From NCBI RefSeq assembly GCF_947172395.1, contig NC_069085.1:3628112-3692111 (forward strand): a stretch of DNA of 64,000 bases, given 5' to 3'. Both the position numbers and the translations under genes were made by a program. The notes beneath the pieces were generated by a model, which was not told the origin of the DNA, did no database searches, and saw nothing but the letters and a program-made list of their open reading frames with translations. How positions within the stretch are numbered: the stretch's first letter is position 1; every line of letters begins with the position of its first letter. This DNA comes from Bicyclus anynana. Its lineage: Eukaryota > Arthropoda > Insecta > Lepidoptera > Nymphalidae. Positions 61,662-64,000 of this stretch are shown here, piece after piece.

Positions 61662-63429
61662 TCATTTCTCTTTCTCTGAAATGAACAAATAATTTCGATC
61701 GTTTTATCAAATCAATTATTTATTATTTGAAATATGGCATTTAATTATTAGATAAAAAATTCATTAACTTACTATTCAGTCCCTTAAGATGTTGCAGTAA
61801 ATTCTCGAAAAATTTTACTTGAGTTTTCTCTAAAATAAAGTAGAAATCGATTTAATGTATGCAATGGGCAAGTCTGCAGCACGCTTAGGGATATAAAGTG
61901 TAAAAAAATATAGTTATGAATACGGTTTTGATATATATTTTTTTTTATTTTTACATCCATGGGCACTGCCGACTTGACGGTTAATTTGACCGTGTGTGGC
62001 TGAATAAGAAAAGAATAGAATAAAAAATAATTTATTCTGCAACTCTTTGGGTGAAAAATACCCCTAACTAGCCCTTAGTTACTAATATTTATAACTTAAT
62101 TAGTTGGTTACTTAGCTACAAAATATCAAAGTATTTTTTTAGTTATTTTTAATGTAAATAACAAAGCAAATTACCTTCTTCACTAATTTCCTTTCCTTTA
62201 AATTAATGATTTGACATTTAGAATAATATTTAATACAAATTATAATATTTAATATAATTTATAACAATTAAAGATTACAAATTTACCTATATACATATTT
62301 TACAATTTCTGATAAAGTTACCAATTTTAAAATATATATAATTATGTATAAACTTACGGTGTTTATCAACATAGTAGTTTTGTTCCTTTTTGGCTAAAAT
62401 AATATAAAATAAAATAAGAATAAGTAGGCTAGCTTAATAATTATAACACCTTTAACATTATTTCATTCTTACCTAACCATCGATAATATTTGTTAAGACC
62501 TGTAATAAATAAATCTATATAAAATCCTGATTTTGTCAAATAAAAGATCAATTAAAAACTAGAATCATCACCATTAATAATGTATATATACTGTTTATAT
62601 ATATATACTGTTTATATATATAAAAATAATATATGCTCCCAGCACCCCATGGATACACAAAGCTTTCTAGGCTAAAGAAACTCACTTTTTTTCGTCTCTA
62701 TTGAATTTGAAGTATCCGATGCCGCCATTTTGAACAACTCATCCAGTTCAGAATCTGTAAGTGTATATTCTAATGACATATCTAAATAGAAAGTAAAAAG
62801 TCTTTTAGAAGAAGTAATTCAGCAGAGCTCTATCTAAAAGATATTCTAAATTTTATTAAGAAAAGGATAAAAGTCTTCACTGAGTGTTTAAAGGTAAATC
62901 TAGGATTAAGCGCAAGAAATACAGATCCTTGCGTTTAAATAAAGATATTGTAGTGGAGCAATTCATTTCTCATTCCTCATAATGTCATGATACATTATTC
63001 AACATGACATTTCCTGACAATATAGAGCCCTTTTCATGAAAGAAGTCCGGCGGCTAAAACTTGAACTTGACAGCGCCTTACACAAATGACAATAAGACCG
63101 CCATTACTAAATGACGATGAGCGCCATTAAGACATTAGCGCTGCGTCTGGGGGACTTCTTTCATGAAAAGGACTTTACATCATGGGATATTTTATAACAA
63201 TGAAAAACAAAAAAACATAATGACATTATTTGAAATTGTTAACAATAGGTAGATAGTTACTTTGGTCCAATCCAGCGTTTGTCTCCAGATTACTCATATT
63301 TAACAATACAGTCCTAATCATATCAAACTATTGAGGTGGTCTAGAAAATTAATTACATTTTTATTCATTAAATACCTTCCGAAATTGATACATCTTCAGT
63401 CGAACTAGTAGATGAGAGGGCGGATTGCG
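61662..63429 (-). CDS. 3' part of an unrecognised gene built of symmetric micro-exons
   Basis: Proposed exons in transcription order: 63429-63376 (54 nt), 62781-62686 (96), 62499-62473 (27), 62393-62358 (36), 62195-62175 (21), 61829-61773 (57) and terminal 61675-61662 with TGA. Every internal exon is a multiple of 3 and phase 1 to phase 1, and the joined frame is open. Most acceptors are good (CTATTTAG, TTATTACAG, ATTTTAG, TTTCAG); that of the 21-nt exon is AAG. The product starts acidic and Ser-rich (STSSTEDVSISED), continues MSLEYTLTDSELDELFKM, then becomes charged and helical-looking (SLNKYYRWLAKKEQNYYV), ending VKFFENLLQHLKGLNKKEK. The last stretch faintly resembles a BESS-type motif, which is weak. 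The 5' end is outside the window. 63313-63261 might be an alternative exon, but it is 53 nt and breaks the phase pattern. Not recognised otherwise. Confidence 0.5.
63029..63171. mobile_element. MITE with 20-bp perfect terminal inverted repeats
   Basis: CCTTTTCATGAAAGAAGTCC at the left end and its exact complement at the right end enclose about 100 nt. It lies in an intron of the micro-exon gene. Confidence 0.85.
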
Positions 63430-63693
63430 CTGTCAATAGGAACTAAATAAACGAAAAAACTAAAATAAACATAAATTATATATAGGTATAGTATAGGTAG
63501 ATATATAAATTTATTAAACAGATATGCAAACTTTTATGTCTAAAGAATAAAAAAAAAGAAAACGTCGGCTCGATGTCCTATCCGACAAAGATGCGGGAAT
63601 CGTCCATAGATTGCTAGATTCGAAATGAGATTGGCCGCATTGGCCGTAGGTATTCTTAATACTATTTCCAATAACAAAAGGAATGTAAAGGGG

Positions 63694-64000
63694 ATGATGA
63701 CTAGGTTTGAATATATTGATTTTAATGATACATTCGGGTAAATAAGGTCAATGTTAACTAATTTATACATAAAAAGCAAAGATTGACTGGATATTTACAA
63801 AATAAATAAGATTATAAAAGTTCAAAATCTATTAAAAATATTTTATCGTAATTAGATGAAAATTCATACAGTTTTAGCTTCCTTACATTAAATGTGACAT
63901 TTTTTAATATGTGAAGTATAAACATAAACGCAGAAATAACAAAGATATTAGTAATTTTGTTTAAACGCCCATACAAATCTAACGATCATTAATTGCCTAC
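63694..64000 (+). repeat. Dispersed repeat R2, copy cut by the window end
   Basis: It matches 34958-35270 closely along its length (GGATGATGACTAGGTTTGAA, GTCAATGTTAACTAATTTAT, AACATAAACGCAGAAATAAC). Confidence 0.8.

Noticed and set aside
62220..62320. CRISPR-like or satellite array in the AT-rich stretch
   Set aside because: Only AT low complexity; no regular repeat-spacer structure anywhere in the window.
63261..63313. Extra exon (ACTGTATTGTTAAATATGAG...) of the micro-exon gene
   Set aside because: It has splice-like edges but is 53 nt and would break the phase shared by all other exons; at most an alternative exon.

Overview
The window looks like nuclear DNA from a moth or butterfly. It is AT-rich, its genes have many short introns, and its repeats are of types common in Lepidoptera: tRNA-derived SINEs, RTE-type 3' ends with GAT/ATG tails, Helitron-like elements and small hairpin MITEs. 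This assignment is inferred from the repeat style and from the insect-type maltases; no species can be named.

The core of the window (5.5-44.9 kb) is a tandem, head-to-tail cluster of four secreted maltase-like genes (GH13 subfamily 17), all on the minus strand. In transcription order they are gene 4 (43925 to 29028), gene 3 (27394 to 22671), gene 2 (21812 to 13055) and gene 1 (11232 to 5550). Each could be rebuilt exon by exon with no frameshift or internal stop (576, 576, 584 and 579 residues). Most splice positions and phases are shared, so they arose by duplication. Genes 1-3 keep the GH13 catalytic residues and should act as secreted alpha-glucosidases, probably in the gut. Gene 4 has an intact reading frame but Asn at the nucleophile position, Asp at the acid/base position and no NHD histidine, so it looks like a pseudoenzyme. 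Its intron 9 holds tandem copies of part of the preceding exon; two of them look like in-frame cassette exons.

Gene 4 is swollen by insertions: an antisense non-LTR reverse transcriptase (40.1-41.65 kb), SINEs lying a few bases from two splice donors, and several hairpin elements.

From 44.9 to 61.6 kb I see no convincing gene, only nested repeats. At 61.66-63.43 kb the minus strand carries the 3' part of an unrecognised gene made of very small symmetric phase-1 exons (54, 96, 27, 36, 21 and 57 nt, then a terminal exon). Its 5' end lies beyond the window. The first 5.5 kb contains repeats and no supported gene.
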